The notes under the pieces were generated by a model that worked only from the letters and a program-made list of their open reading frames with translations, did not search any database and had not been told where the DNA came from. Below are positions 5,295 through 5,367 of a stretch of DNA of 5,367 nucleotides, piece after piece (within the stretch, counting starts at the first letter, position 1; each line of letters starts with the position of its first letter). The DNA lies in contig JAGOSU010000044.1 of the NCBI GenBank assembly GCA_018062165.1, forward strand, positions 1 through 5,367. The letters are read 5' to 3'. A program made the position numbers and the translations under genes. The DNA is from Minisyncoccota bacterium. Lineage in GTDB: Bacteria; Patescibacteriota; Minisyncoccia; Phycocordibacterales; Phycocordibacteraceae.

Positions 5295-5367
5295 AAATGA
5301 TTGTTATTCCTAGAACGGGGCGTAACCTGAATGTGTCAAAAAAAGCGGTACCTACCTTGTCTGTAGC

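Noticed and set aside
5334..5344. Run of seven U and a perfect TTGACA on the - strand near the right edge
   Set aside because: It could be the tail of a terminator from a gene beyond the window or a -35 for the 43-aa gene. However, no stem of more than four pairs is visible before the U-run and no -10 lies at 16-18 bases, so I did not call either.

Overview
The window reads as a compact bacterial chromosome segment with G+C a little over half (judged by eye). Almost all of it is coding, intergenic gaps are short, and TGA is a normal stop. Several proteins are small hypotheticals with a single N-terminal membrane anchor and an extracytoplasmic domain, and most starts lack a Shine-Dalgarno sequence but have a -10-like hexamer 6 or 9 bases ahead. 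Together these suggest a Patescibacteria/CPR member of the Parcubacteria type. That is an inference from style and recalled family resemblance, not proven by any marker gene here.

Layout, left to right. (1) Positions 2-388, + strand: the C-terminal end of an RND efflux pump subunit, running in from outside the window. (2) Positions 390-2677, - strand, reading leftward from 2677: a DoxX-family membrane protein (2249-2677); an anchored extracytoplasmic protein (1488-2252) coupled to it by an ATGA overlap; a second anchored protein with a two-Cys C-terminal domain (645-1448); and a two-helix membrane protein (390-587) that stops one base short of the RND stop codon. (3) Positions 2678-2765: divergent spacer between doxX and alkB. 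(4) Positions 2766-3491, + strand: an AlkB-type 2-oxoglutarate/Fe(II) dioxygenase. (5) Positions 3352-5294, - strand, reading leftward from 5294: a 43-aa membrane peptide with its own terminator; an MgtC/SapB-family protein; a tyrosine-rich secreted protein; an anchored PsbP-like protein; and an OmpR-type response regulator that has lost its DNA-binding domain.

The most striking feature is the alkB/response-regulator junction. The two convergent genes overlap tail to tail by 140 bp. Family-like sequence stops in both at about position 3380-3386, and past that point each gene reads the antisense of the other. A deletion that removed the regulator's winged-helix domain (and perhaps a kinase gene) along with the alkB stop codon would produce this. 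Other points of interest are a perfect 10-bp inverted repeat around the regulator's promoter, the repeated leaderless promoter layout, the Tyr-rich secreted protein, and the overlooked 43-aa gene.

Much of the window concerns the cell envelope: efflux, DoxX, MgtC, and five anchored or secreted proteins. AlkB adds alkylation repair. No mobile element, CRISPR array, tRNA or rRNA was recognised, and I see no clearly new multi-gene system.
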